From Lysinibacter cavernae (lineage in GTDB: Bacteria > Actinomycetota > Actinomycetes > Actinomycetales > Microbacteriaceae), in assembly GCF_011758565.1 (NCBI RefSeq), contig NZ_JAAMOX010000004.1:43975-107974 (forward strand): a stretch of DNA of 64,000 bases, in the 5' to 3' direction. Under the pieces are notes generated by a model. The model searched no databases. It was given only the letters and a program-made list of their open reading frames with translations, and was not told the origin of the DNA. Both the position numbers and the translations under genes were made by a program. Positions 37,731 to 48,000 of this stretch are shown in pieces; the stretch's first letter is position 1, and each line of letters starts with the position of its first letter.

Positions 37731-38519
37731 TTAGGCGCAGGTTCCTCGCTCGCGCTGGTCTGCATCCGCGATGAAGGCCGGATTGAGGTCGAAGTCAAAC
37801 GTGTATGAGCCCTCACCGGCTGTGAGGTCGGTCAGCGTCATCCCCTTCGGGAAAAACTGCGCCGCGCAGAACGTTCGTGGAGCCAACGCTGCTCCCGCAA
37901 AATCGCCGTACTCTGCCGTGATCTGCTCGACGCTGGTCTCGGCACCGTTGATTGCGACCCGTGACGGGGTCACCACAAACGTGTTGTTCTCAGCTGTCAC
38001 CGTCAGCCAGACGTCGAGCGTAACGGTCGTAAAATAAAGGTCGATGACCTTGCTTGTATGCAGGAGGCCGCCATCGAGCGTAACCCCACTGAGCGATTCG
38101 TCGAGCAGCGCGGCGCCGCCGGCTCCTTCCTCACCGAGGATGGCGTTTGCAAGGTCTTCGCTTGTCATCACGACGTTGACGGTGCCAGATGTGAAGTTCG
38201 CATCAGGGCTCACCGGCAAATCCTTGATCTTGAGCGTCACATCGCCCCGAGCCGATCCAAAGCCGGCACCGGGCGCGGTCACAGTCACGTCATCCATCGC
38301 ACCGGTCACAACCTGCGCAATCGCGGAGAATCCCCCAACCTCGGCCGTGACCGACTTCGGGTCATCAATCTCAATGCGCTTGGCTACCTCACCGGCGATG
38401 GTGTCTTCAACACGATCGCGAACCCACGGATCAATCACGGCGAGTGCGCCAGCGAGCAGCCCCATCAGGACAACAAACACCGAAAGCGTGATGAGCAGGC
38501 GCTTCACCGTCTGATTCAT
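37731..38519 (-). CDS. DUF2993 (LmeA-like) envelope protein
   Basis: A 262-residue protein with a single N-terminal membrane anchor (LLITLSVFVVLMGLLAGALAVI, about 8-29), then an exported domain of DUF2993 type: DPWVRDRVEDTIAGEVAKRI, VGGFSAIAQVVTGAMDDVTVTAPG, GDVTLKIKDLPV and a C-terminal AAQFFPKGMTLTDLTAGEGSYTFDFDL (key part FPKGMTLTDL). In mycobacteria the family member LmeA binds lipids and supports lipomannan elongation. Here a role in envelope lipid handling is only inferred. Lies between the membrane protein gene and argS, same strand as argS. Confidence 0.82.
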   Translation of the reverse strand: MNQTVKRLLITLSVFVVLMGLLAGALAVIDPWVRDRVEDTIAGEVAKRIEIDDPKSVTAEVGGFSAIAQVVTGAMDDVTVTAPGAGFGSARGDVTLKIKDLPVSPDANFTSGTVNVVMTSEDLANAILGEEGAGGAALLDESLSGVTLDGGLLHTSKVIDLYFTTVTLDVWLTVTAENNTFVVTPSRVAINGAETSVEQITAEYGDFAGAALAPRTFCAAQFFPKGMTLTDLTAGEGSYTFDFDLNPAFIADADQRERGTCA

Positions 38520-38593
38520 GGGAATCCCCTCTGGTCGTCTTCACACACTACAAGGAAGCATGCTGAGAAGCAGCCGAGGAACAGAGGAACTGG

Positions 38594-40282
38594 TTACATC
38601 CGCTCCGGAGCCTCAACCCCGAGCAGGTCGAGGCCGTTGCGGATGACAACGCCGACCGCGTTATTCAGCCACAGGCGGGTCTGGTGCACGGGGGTGACGG
38701 GCTCGTCACCAAGCGGTGTGACTCGGCAGGCGTCGTACCAGCGGTGGTAGTGGCCGGCCAGGTCTTCGAGGTAACGGGCAATGCGGTGCGGTTCGCGGGT
38801 CTCGGCAGCGTGCGCAACTACGCGCGGGTAATTGAGCAGCGCGCCGAGGAGTTCATTCTCGGTATCGTGCGTCAGCAGCTCGGGGTTAAACGCGCTCGTG
38901 TCAACACCGGCAGCCGCCGCGTTGCGGGCAACTGCGCTCGTGCGGGCGTGGGCGTACTGCACGTAGAAAACGGGGTTGTCGTTTGAACGGCTGCGCAGCT
39001 TCTCGCCGTCGAGCGACAGTGGAGAATCGGCGGGGTAACGGGCGAGCCAGTAACGGAGGGCGTCGGCACCGAGCCAGTCGAGCAGGTCGTCAAGCTCGAT
39101 GATGTTGCCTGCACGCTTCGACAGCTTTGCGCCGTTGAGGCTTACCAGCTGGCCGATCATAACCTTGATGTTAACTTCTGGGTCTTCGCCAGCTGCGCCG
39201 GCAATGGCCTTGAGCCGGTTCACGTAGCCGTGGTGGTCTGCACCGAGCAGGTAGATCTTCTCGGTGAATCCGCGATCCTGCTTGCTCAGGTAGTACGCGG
39301 CGTCCGCAGCGAAGTAGGTGTAGATTCCGTTGCCACGGGTGATGACACGGTCCTTGTCATCGGTGAAATCTGTTGTGCGAACCCAAACCGCGTCATCAGC
39401 ATCGTAGACATGACCCTGCGCGCGCAGACGGTCAACGGATGCCGCAATGGGGCTCATCCCAAGCGCAGGGTCGACCTCGTGCAGCGTGCGCTCAGAGAAC
39501 CACACGTCGAAGTGAACTCGGAAGTTTTCGAGTGACTGCTTGATCTCGCCGATTTGCAGTTGGTAAGCGCGCTCGCGCACCTCGGCGAGCGCCTCGTCGG
39601 CTGGCAGATCAAGGATGTCGGGCTTTTCCACCAGCACCTTACGGGCGAGTTCTGCGATGTATTCGCCGGGGTATCCGCCCTCAGGGGTTGGCTCGCCCTT
39701 TGCTGCCGCCAACACAGAGTTGCCAAATTTATCCATCTGCGCGCCGGCGTCGTTGATGTAGTACTCGGCGGTTACATCGGCACCCGATGCTCGCAGCATC
39801 CGGGCGATTGAGTCGCCAAGCGCTGCCCAGCGCGTGTGGCCGAGGTGGAGCGGACCGGTTGGGTTCGCCGAGACAAACTCCATGTTGATGCGAAGCCCGT
39901 CAAGCGCGGAGTTGTGGCCGTATGCCTCACCCTGCTCAACGATCTGCTTCACGATCTGACCAGCTGCGGCGGCATCGAGACGGATGTTAATAAATCCGGG
40001 GCCGGCAACGTCCACGTCGGAGACGCCCTCAACCTGGCGAAGCGCATCCGCGATCTCGGTCGCGAAGTCTCGGGGGTTCACGCCGAGTCGCTTGGCAAAC
40101 TTCATTGCAACGTTTGAGGCCCAGTCGCCGTGGTCACGATTGCGTGGTCGGTCGAGGGCAACGTCGTCAAGCGAAGCGGTCACGCCCTCGCCGTTTTTCG
40201 AGGCGATGAGGTCGTTGACGATGGTCAGAAGGTATGCCGAAAGCTGTTCAGGAGTCACAAGCGTCAATTCTAGCGCCGTCAC
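38594..40282 (-). CDS. argS: Arginine-tRNA ligase
   Basis: A 562-residue class I arginyl-tRNA synthetase. HIGH motif appears as PTGPLHLGHTRWA; the KMSKS position reads GAKLSKRAGN, a normal relaxed form in ArgRS; the N-terminal Add-1 domain recognising the tRNA D-loop and the C-terminal DALR anticodon domain (NELLGALLNYPRVVAHAAE) are both present, ending LDLLGVEAPERM. GTG start at 40282; a second GTG eight codons in is possible, neither has a strong ribosome site. The divergent neighbour is a tRNA-Arg gene, 86 bases away. Confidence 0.96.
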   Translation of the reverse strand: MTALELTLVTPEQLSAYLLTIVNDLIASKNGEGVTASLDDVALDRPRNRDHGDWASNVAMKFAKRLGVNPRDFATEIADALRQVEGVSDVDVAGPGFINIRLDAAAAGQIVKQIVEQGEAYGHNSALDGLRINMEFVSANPTGPLHLGHTRWAALGDSIARMLRASGADVTAEYYINDAGAQMDKFGNSVLAAAKGEPTPEGGYPGEYIAELARKVLVEKPDILDLPADEALAEVRERAYQLQIGEIKQSLENFRVHFDVWFSERTLHEVDPALGMSPIAASVDRLRAQGHVYDADDAVWVRTTDFTDDKDRVITRGNGIYTYFAADAAYYLSKQDRGFTEKIYLLGADHHGYVNRLKAIAGAAGEDPEVNIKVMIGQLVSLNGAKLSKRAGNIIELDDLLDWLGADALRYWLARYPADSPLSLDGEKLRSRSNDNPVFYVQYAHARTSAVARNAAAAGVDTSAFNPELLTHDTENELLGALLNYPRVVAHAAETREPHRIARYLEDLAGHYHRWYDACRVTPLGDEPVTPVHQTRLWLNNAVGVVIRNGLDLLGVEAPERM

Positions 40283-40368
40283 AAGGCTTTACCGATGCTG
40301 TTCGCCGACGAGACACGGCCCGATGCGGCAAATGTGCGTGCGCGATGCTACTCTGGTTCTCGTCCTGA

Positions 40369-40441
40369 GCCCCCTTAGCTCAGGGGATAGAGCGTCTACC
40401 TCCGGAGTAGAAGGCCGCTGGTTCGAATCCAGCAGGGGGCA
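40369..40441 (+). tRNA. tRNA-Arg (anticodon CCG)
   Basis: A full cloverleaf: acceptor stem GCCCCCU/AGGGGGC (40369-40375 with 40434-40440), D arm GCUC/GAGC, anticodon stem UCUAC/GUAGA with loop CUCCGGA giving anticodon CCG (reads CGG, Arg), a 5-base variable region AGGCC, and T arm GCUGG-UUCGAAU-CCAGC. A discriminator A (40441) and an encoded CCA (40442-40444) follow. A -10-like TACTCT stands about 15-20 bases upstream. Divergent from argS, whose product charges it. Confidence 0.97.
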
Positions 40442-40444
40442 CCA

Positions 40445-40739
40445 TGAACTGGGTAGATCGTGAGAATGGTCACAGACCCACTCAAGTCTGGCGTTATGAG
40501 CGGATGCGTGACCAATATGACGGCACACGGGCCGTGGGATGGGTTCGCACCTGAGTAGCCACACTGCTCCGCCATCACCGAAGCTCAGCATCGTGGCTGC
40601 TTAGATCACGAACACAGAACAACCGATCTTCACGGATTGTCCTCAACCGTTTTCGTCAGCGCACGAATCAGTAGTTACTCATCCATTCTCGGGTGGAAGC
40701 AAAGCTGGTTGAACCCACTCGTACTGGCCGTGGTGCTGG
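40445..40739. other. Intergenic, no gene seen
   Basis: 295 bases between the tRNA and the sigma-factor gene. Only small open frames without ribosome sites and weak short stems (for example CAGAC/GTCTG after the tRNA) are present. No integrase or attachment-site duplicate of the tRNA 3' end was seen nearby. Confidence 0.6.
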
Positions 40740-41948
40740 CTACCCAGCGGCAACCGAAAACAACCGAGTTTCCTGGGTGCCGCCCATCGCAATTGTGACC
40801 TGATAGGTTCCGGGCCGAGACGCGATAAACACGTGTCGCTGATCAATGTCAGCGACGCTGGCAAGAGTTCGACCGTCGCGCGACACGACGACTGAGCAGC
40901 CCTCCGTCCCAGAATTCACAGTGGCAAGAGTTCCAATTGCAGCGCCCCTGTCGCGCTGGTCGAGTTCGACAAGGCATGAGCCGGTCGCCTGTTCAATGAC
41001 AGCAACCTCCACTGGCACGGAACTCGCCTGGCTGGTCAACGCCCCGGTCGCGAGCACGGCCGTTACTCCTACCGCACCGGCACCCGCAATACCGGTCGAG
41101 CTTCCAAATATTCGCGCTAAGAATGAGGTTCCTGCAGCCGCAGACACAGCCGACCCCTGTGGCAGCGTGGGAATAATAAGCAGCCCGGCTACTGAGGCAA
41201 GGGCCGCCGATGAGTGCGACCCAAAGGTGTGCGCGATTAGGGTCAGATGGTCAAGCGTTTTTCCACACTGTGGACAGGTTGCAAGGTGATCCGTGAGACC
41301 ACGAGCTTTACCAGCCCTGAGCGTTATCCCCGCTGCCTTATCGCCAAGATCATGGCTCAGCGCCACACATTCCGAGAGTGCCCCCTGTGCGGCTGCAAAC
41401 GATTTCTCCCGCAAGTATTCTCGCCGAAGCCCCGCGCGCGCCCTCAGGTACAGCACACCAACGGCCGTTGCGTTCATCCCAAGGAGCCGGGCGCACTCTT
41501 TCGGGCTTCGGTTCTCAATTGCCTTGAGAAAAATAATCTGCCGCCAGCGGTCAGGCAGGCGATTAAAAGCGGTAATGGTGGCGTTATCTGTCTGCTCAAG
41601 TTCTCGGCTTGATTCTGGGGCTGTCTCCGTGAGATACGGTTCAACATCGTCAACGCTAACCACTCTTTGAGAGTCCTGATACCAGGATGCGATGTTGTGT
41701 CGAACAGTGACAAGCAAATATGCCCGAAAATTGTCCTTTGGCCCTTTCCCTCGCCTGATGATTTCTAGCACTTTGAGAAAGGCATCACTCGCAAGTTCTT
41801 CGCCAAGCTCTTTGGATTGAACCTTGCTTCGCGCCAGCACAAGTGCCGACTCGTAGTAGAGACGAAACAGCGTTTCTGCTGCGTGATCGGCTCCTCCCCT
41901 GTATTCGTTTATTAACTCGACATCTTGCCCTGGTTGATGTGTAGTCAT
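40740..41948 (-). CDS. ECF sigma factor fused to anti-sigma-like membrane domain
   Basis: A 402-residue protein. Residues 1-90 form sigma region 2 (ELGEELASDAFLKVLEII, NFRAYLLVTVRHNIASWYQ) and 120-180 sigma region 4 (LPDRWRQIIFLKAIENRSPKECA in part, then MNATAVGVLYLRARAGLR). After these comes a zinc-binding anti-sigma signature, C194 ... H221-x3-C225-x2-C228, then one or two hydrophobic segments (about 245-265 and 285-307: GIAGAGAVGVTAVLATGALT) and an outer domain of roughly 90 residues with two cysteines. So sigma, ZAS-type zinc finger and a membrane sensor are in one chain, a layout known for some actinobacterial ECF groups. ATG 41948 follows AGGGGGC. It lies directly downstream of the giant adhesin gene, its likely partner or target. 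Confidence 0.85.
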   Translation of the reverse strand: MTTHQPGQDVELINEYRGGADHAAETLFRLYYESALVLARSKVQSKELGEELASDAFLKVLEIIRRGKGPKDNFRAYLLVTVRHNIASWYQDSQRVVSVDDVEPYLTETAPESSRELEQTDNATITAFNRLPDRWRQIIFLKAIENRSPKECARLLGMNATAVGVLYLRARAGLRREYLREKSFAAAQGALSECVALSHDLGDKAAGITLRAGKARGLTDHLATCPQCGKTLDHLTLIAHTFGSHSSAALASVAGLLIIPTLPQGSAVSAAAGTSFLARIFGSSTGIAGAGAVGVTAVLATGALTSQASSVPVEVAVIEQATGSCLVELDQRDRGAAIGTLATVNSGTEGCSVVVSRDGRTLASVADIDQRHVFIASRPGTYQVTIAMGGTQETRLFSVAAG

Positions 41949-42039
41949 GCTTGCCCCCTTGTCCCCTTCAGCAGCGTGTATTCCTTGCAGCGTTGTTCCG
42001 CGTCCAGACCGGTTACGATTCGAACTCGACGGCCGATGA

Positions 42040-42072
42040 GGTTCGGCCGAGACCTCGTGCCTCGGCCGAACC
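42040..42072 (-). terminator. Hairpin after the giant surface-protein gene
   Basis: Perfect 12-bp GC-rich arms (42040-42051 and 42061-42072) with a 9-nt loop, 11 bases past the adhesin stop and before the sigma-factor start. No T-run. It would end or attenuate the adhesin transcript, so the sigma gene may be read at a reduced level or from its own promoter. Confidence 0.65.
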
Positions 42073-42083
42073 GTTGCCAAACA

Positions 42084-45000
42084 TCACTGTCGACGCACAG
42101 AAGTCGTAGTGTGGCGTCGGATGACAAGCAACAGGCAGCCGGAGCCGATCAGAACGAGGAGCGCGAGGAGCATCCACACCGTCACGTCACTCCCGAATCC
42201 GGTCGCGGCAAGGCCGTGGTTGGTTGTCACAGCTACCGCCGGCTCAACGGTAATCGTGGATGTCACGACCGCCGACTGGCCAAGGTCATCCACAACGGTT
42301 GTGTTGAATGAGGCGGTTCCGACAAAGCCAGCGACCGTTGTGTATTCAGGAAGACCTTCGCCGTTGAGCGATACAGCGCCGCTAGACGGCTGGCTAAAGT
42401 CACTCGCGGTCAACGGGAGCAAATATTCGCTCTCAACGGCACCAACCACGTCAATCGTTACGCGTTCTGTACCAAACGGAACTGTCAACTCGATGCGGCC
42501 CTTGGCAATCGGCGCGGCCTGCACGGTCGCAGCGTAGGTGGCATCCGCTGTCTGCCCCAGGTCATCCGTGTAGCGTACGACAAATTCGTAGCGACCAGGT
42601 TGGGCATGGCCTGCACGGTAAATCACCGAACCAAGCACGGCCTCGCCGTCTGCCGGCTTCTGAATAATCTCTCGCTGCACGATGGTGCCGCTGGTTTCAA
42701 CCTGTTCGACGAACGACACGCTACCGCCTTCGGCGACTTTTTGCTGGTCACCGTTGACCGTTGGCTTCGCCTGAACCGTCACTGTCAGTGTCACGCTCGT
42801 GCCCTGCCCAAGATCGTCTGTAAAGGTCACTTCAAAGGAATACACGCCGGGTGCGGCATCTTTCGCTTCAAACACAACCTTTCCGGAGGCCTGATCAACG
42901 ATAAGCTCACCCTGCGACGGCTGAGATTCAACAGTCACATGGGCCAACGAACCAGCGGTATCAATCACTGGGATGAACTCGGCGGTCCCCCGTTCTGCCA
43001 CCGTTTGACTCGTCAATAGGTTAATCACTGGCCCGCTTTGCACCGTTATTGTGTATTCCACAGTGACTGACTGGTCAAATTCATCGGTGTACGTCACGCT
43101 AAACGAGTGGACTCCGGCCGAGGCTGCTCCGGCAGCGTAGGTCATGGCTCCGTCACTCGCGACGGTGACAGTGCCTTCGTCCGGCTGCACAATCTCGATG
43201 CGCAAATCGTGGCTTGCCGAAATCACGTTCTTCGGGAATGTATGCGATGCGCCAACCCCGATGGTGGCACTGGCCCCGGTCGCAATTGGTTTACCCTGCA
43301 AATGCACTGTGTACGTGGCGTCAACAAACTGACCAGCTGCATCGGTGTATCGCACAACAAGACTTCGAGTTCCTACCGCAAAATCAGCGCCATTTGTGGT
43401 GAAGACTACCGTGCCAGATTCAAGCGCAAAACCCGAGTTTTCAATCGGGGAACGGGGTTCCACCATCACGATATTCCCTGCGGGAGAAACACGCTCAGTA
43501 AACACGATCTCCCCGCTCAACCCGATGGTAGCTTCTTGGTCGGTTGCAGTCGGTTGCGCAAGCACCGTCACCGTAAACTCCACTGGCGTTATCTGCCCAT
43601 AGCTATCGGTGTAGGAAATTGTGAACGGATAGATTCCAGCTTGAATTCCTGCAGCGCTAAACGTGACCAGTCGGGTCAGGTCGCTCACCGATGCAGTGCC
43701 TGACTCTGGCAGGATGCTCACAGTTGCTCCGGAGTAGGCCGATACATCAGCGAACTCGGGAGCGAAAGACACCGAAGCTCCCTGCGCAATAGTGGCGCTA
43801 AACTCCCCCGTAACAAACAACGGGTTGTGGATGGTAACCAGATACGTTGCGGTGGCTAACTGCCCGACGTTATCGGTGAACGTCACCTCGAAGGAGTACG
43901 TTCCGGCCACCGCATCCACCGAGTCGAAGACAACTTCACCGTTGTCGATCGTGGCGGTACCGTTGGCGGGATTGGCACTCACGAAGGCATCCGTAATCGT
44001 TCCCGTGGTCGCAACGATTGGGGTGAAGCGTTTGACTGCCCCAAGTCCGATATGCGCTGATGCACCAGTTATGGTCGGCTTTGCCTGGACGATTACCGAA
44101 TACGTGGCTGTGGCCGTTTGCCCCAGATTGTCGGCGTATTCAACGACGAAACCATACACCCCAGGAGTGCTATCTGCCGTATACCTCACACCACCGGGTA
44201 CGAGCACGGCTGTTCCGAGAGACGGCAAGGTTGTTAGGGTTTGGCTCGCAACGGTTCCGCTCGTACTGACGCTGTCTGGGAACGTAAAGGTTTGGCCCTC
44301 ACCAATCGTTGCGGAACCCCCAGTAGCGGTGAGAGCGGATTGTACGGTCACTGTGAATCCCCGCTGCACAGACTGCCCAACGTTATCGGTGTACGTCACG
44401 GTGAAGGGGTAGTCGCCGGCGGCGGCTGAACCCGAGTTGAACGTCACAGCACCCGTAGCCTGGTTGACGGTGACTGTTCCTCCGGTCGGGGCCGTAGAGA
44501 GCACGACGCGGTCAAGGCCACCCGTGGTCACCACAGCCGGATTAAACGTTGTGGATGTCCCTTGCGCGATGGTCGCGCTTTTGATGCCGGTCACGACGGG
44601 TGCGGCTTGAACCGTCACGGTATAGGTAGCCGTGGTTGTTTGGCCAAGGTTGTCAGCAACCAACACAACAAAAGCGTAAGATCCGGGTTCCGCTTCCCCG
44701 GCGCTAAACCTAATGGTCTGTCCTGCAACCTCAACGAGACCCTGGGCCGGTGCCGTTTGAATCGATAAGGCAGCAAGCGTTCCAGTTGAGATTACCGACG
44801 CAGCAAAGTCGTAGGATTCGCCCATACCGATGGTCGCGGAAGCACCCGTTGCGACCGGGCGTGCCTGCACGTTGACCGTATAGGTTGCGGTTGTACGCTG
44901 TCCGAGGGTATCCCGAATAAGCAAGGTAAACGAATACGCGCCGCTGGCCTCAGCATCGGCCGTATACGTAGCGGTTCCATCCGCTGCCACCGTAAGGATT

Positions 45001-48000
45001 CCCTTTGCTGGTGGCGTCTGAACCGTCACGGCATCGGTAGCCGCAAGGGCCGACTGGTTCAGCACCGCTGGGTTGACCGAAACCGATCCAGAAAGTCCGA
45101 TTGTGCCACGATCTGTCGTTGCCGTTGCAACGGGTGCCCGTTGAATAGTCACGGTTGCGACTGCAGAAGACGTCTTACCCTGTGAATCCACAACCGAATA
45201 CGTGACTGGAACATCGAGACTCGTCTCGGTTGCGCCCCACATATGCGTGGGCGTCACCATCAGCTTCCCGCCCTCGTATGTCACCGATGCGTCTGTACCG
45301 GCCGGCACCGTCGGAGGGCTGCCAAGTTCGAGTTCGTCCCCAACGTCGTTTGCCAGCACGTCAATCGAAGCGCTTCCGTCATGAATCGTAGCCGTGTCAG
45401 CTTCGGCGACCGGCTGGGCGATCACAAGGACGTTGAGTGTAGCGGTCTCGGCTTCACCCTGCGCGTTTGTCCATGAGTAGCCAACGGAGTCGGTGTAGCT
45501 GGTTTCTCCAGCTGCCGAAGCTGGCCACGTTGCGGATGGCGTGTACGTGAGCATTGATTGACTACCAGCCACTTGCTTCAACACCACCGAACCTCCGTTG
45601 CTTGGGGTCGATGCAATGGCCACTCCGTCTTCTGCGAAGACGCTGTTCTCAAACTGAGGGAAGGCAATCGTGTCGTTGTGAGTCACATCGGCGTCGACAG
45701 TCTCTCCGAATGAGACTTTGGCGTAGTCGTCAACCAGTATCGGGGCAGCAACCGGTTCTTGGTAGAGCACCTCGACTTCGTTCGTACTTGACGGTTCGAT
45801 CTCAAGCACCCCTGGAAGAACCTGTTCCCAGCCTTCGTTGGCGGAAGACTTGAGGGCGACCTCATACTCACCCGCTGGAACAAGGGGGAAGGCATACGAT
45901 CCGTCTGCAGCAACATCGGAGGTTTTCACAACTGTTGAGCCTGAGCGCAATTCAATGCTTGCCGTTTTGGCAGGCCAGTCAGCGTCTGCATCGGTGACCG
46001 TGCCTGAGAAGTCAAGATCCCTGTACACATTGCCATGGATGAGGGCAGCCGAAGACTGCAGCGGGCGGGAGGCCCCTGCCGACGAAAAAATATCCGAGCC
46101 AGACTCGGCCGTGAGGCGCATCGACACGTTATTGTTGAGCGCTCCAGCCACGGCCATCGCGGGTGCGGCAAGATCGATAGTCGCGCCCCCGGCAAATCCT
46201 GGCTTCATCCCATCTTCGGGAGTAAAGCGAAGGGCCGTTACACCAGCTGGGATGTTATCGCCAAGCTCCTCCCAATGAATTCCTGAGGTTCCTCCTTCGT
46301 TGCCTGAGACGTGTAACGCAGTTTCGATTTCGGTTGGATCGTCTCGTGAGTACTCGATGAGAACGTTCCCCTGGCCGGGGGCATCCATCGATGAGATCAC
46401 GCTCTTGAGCACAGTCCCTGAACCGTTGAACCCAGTAGACCCTCGCAAATCACCGTCAAAGGGAAACAAATCCACAAAATGAGCATCCGTGAAACGCTGG
46501 GTTGAGGCGTTTGCCCACGCGATCGTGTATTTCACCGATTCGCCGGGGCCAACGAAGCCCGGGCGGACGGTTGTTGCTGACTTTGACGATTTGAATGTTG
46601 CCGCGCCGGAAATAGTGAGCGGGGCGTCGAAGGTCTTGTCTTGACTCAGCGCCAGCGTGGTCTTCTGGGCGTATCCGGAGTAGTCGGCAACGGAACCATC
46701 GGAAGTAGACTCAACCGTCAGATTCGCTGAAGCAATCATTGGAAGAGGCGTTTCCATCGAGATTTTGACCGGAAACTGAATTGCCTCTTTCAGCGTTGCG
46801 TGACCCTCGTAGGGAGCAGGGCCTGCATCGCCCCCAGGTGCAGCGAGATCTCCAAGGCGGAAGGTCAGTTTTGCCGGGGTTCCCGCTGAACAACTTGCCC
46901 CTGGCACACCGGGAGTAAACGTATCAACGTTTGCGGGTAGCGCGGCAGCTACCGGCTCGACACAGGCGTTTGGCAGGGTAACCGTGAGCTTGGTGTCACG
47001 AGCGATCGTATCAAGCGAGCCAACGGGACCAAGAACAACGGGGGTAACTTTGAGATTTACAACGTCCCCGCGCTCCGCATTGCCGGCAGCATAGGGCGCA
47101 CCCTCAACCCTCAACCACTCAAAATTGGCTCGGATGAGCGAGTCGAATGCTTGAACAGTGCCGCTCCCACCAACACCGTTCCCAGTACCTGCGTATGTTG
47201 ACTTCACAACGGCTCTGTCATCACTTCCGAATTGCCAGAACCACGGCAACCTCGTTCCTGCAGCAACTCCGGCAGAGGACAGCGAACGCATCATTGGCGT
47301 CACTAACCCGATTGTCGCGTTCGGGGGCAGAGCGGTGAGATATTTGACGCGGATACTCGTGACCGAGGCCATCCCTCCAGCAAGCAGGTTCGGATCAGTT
47401 ACCCAGGTCATCGCCGAGTCAACGAAGGATTCGCGTGATTTACGGTCCGCGTCGTTTGCGAATGCAAAATTGGTGTACTCAAGGGTGTATTCGGACGGGT
47501 TCACCGTTTGGGCCGCCGTCACCTGTGACGGTATGTAGAAGGCGTCGGCTCCCGATTTATTCGTGATCAGTTTCAGCCGCGGAATACCTGCGAGTTGGAT
47601 CTGAGATGAGTTCCAAGTCAGACTGCCGTATGCGTTCTGTGTCGGACTTTCAGCGCCATCGGAGTTATATATGCCGTCAAGAATCGAGAATTTTTGACCG
47701 GGAAGCACCGGCTCAGTTCCGTACGACATGCCGTGATAGTCACCGTACATGATTTGCGTTTGAGCGCCGTTCATCGTGGCGGTAGTTGTCGCCCAGACAA
47801 CGGCACCGCTCGGACGAACGTAATCGTAACCATAGCAGCTCAGATTGGTTCCAGATTCGATAGGAGCGCATGTCTTGCCTGCCTCTTGGCCGGGAGCGAC
47901 GCCGTCGCCAAAGTTAGAGGCGTGAGAAAGCGACAGTGGGTCAAAGTCAACTACCTGTGCTTGCCTGTTCACGGTTACTCCACGCTCAAAGTAACCCTCA

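Noticed and set aside
40369..40739. tRNA-linked integrated element
   Set aside because: No integrase and no repeated tRNA 3' end found downstream in the window.
42515..45140. Tandem repeats as a CRISPR or DNA satellite
   Set aside because: Period is about 260 bases, in frame, and diverged at DNA level; they are protein domains.
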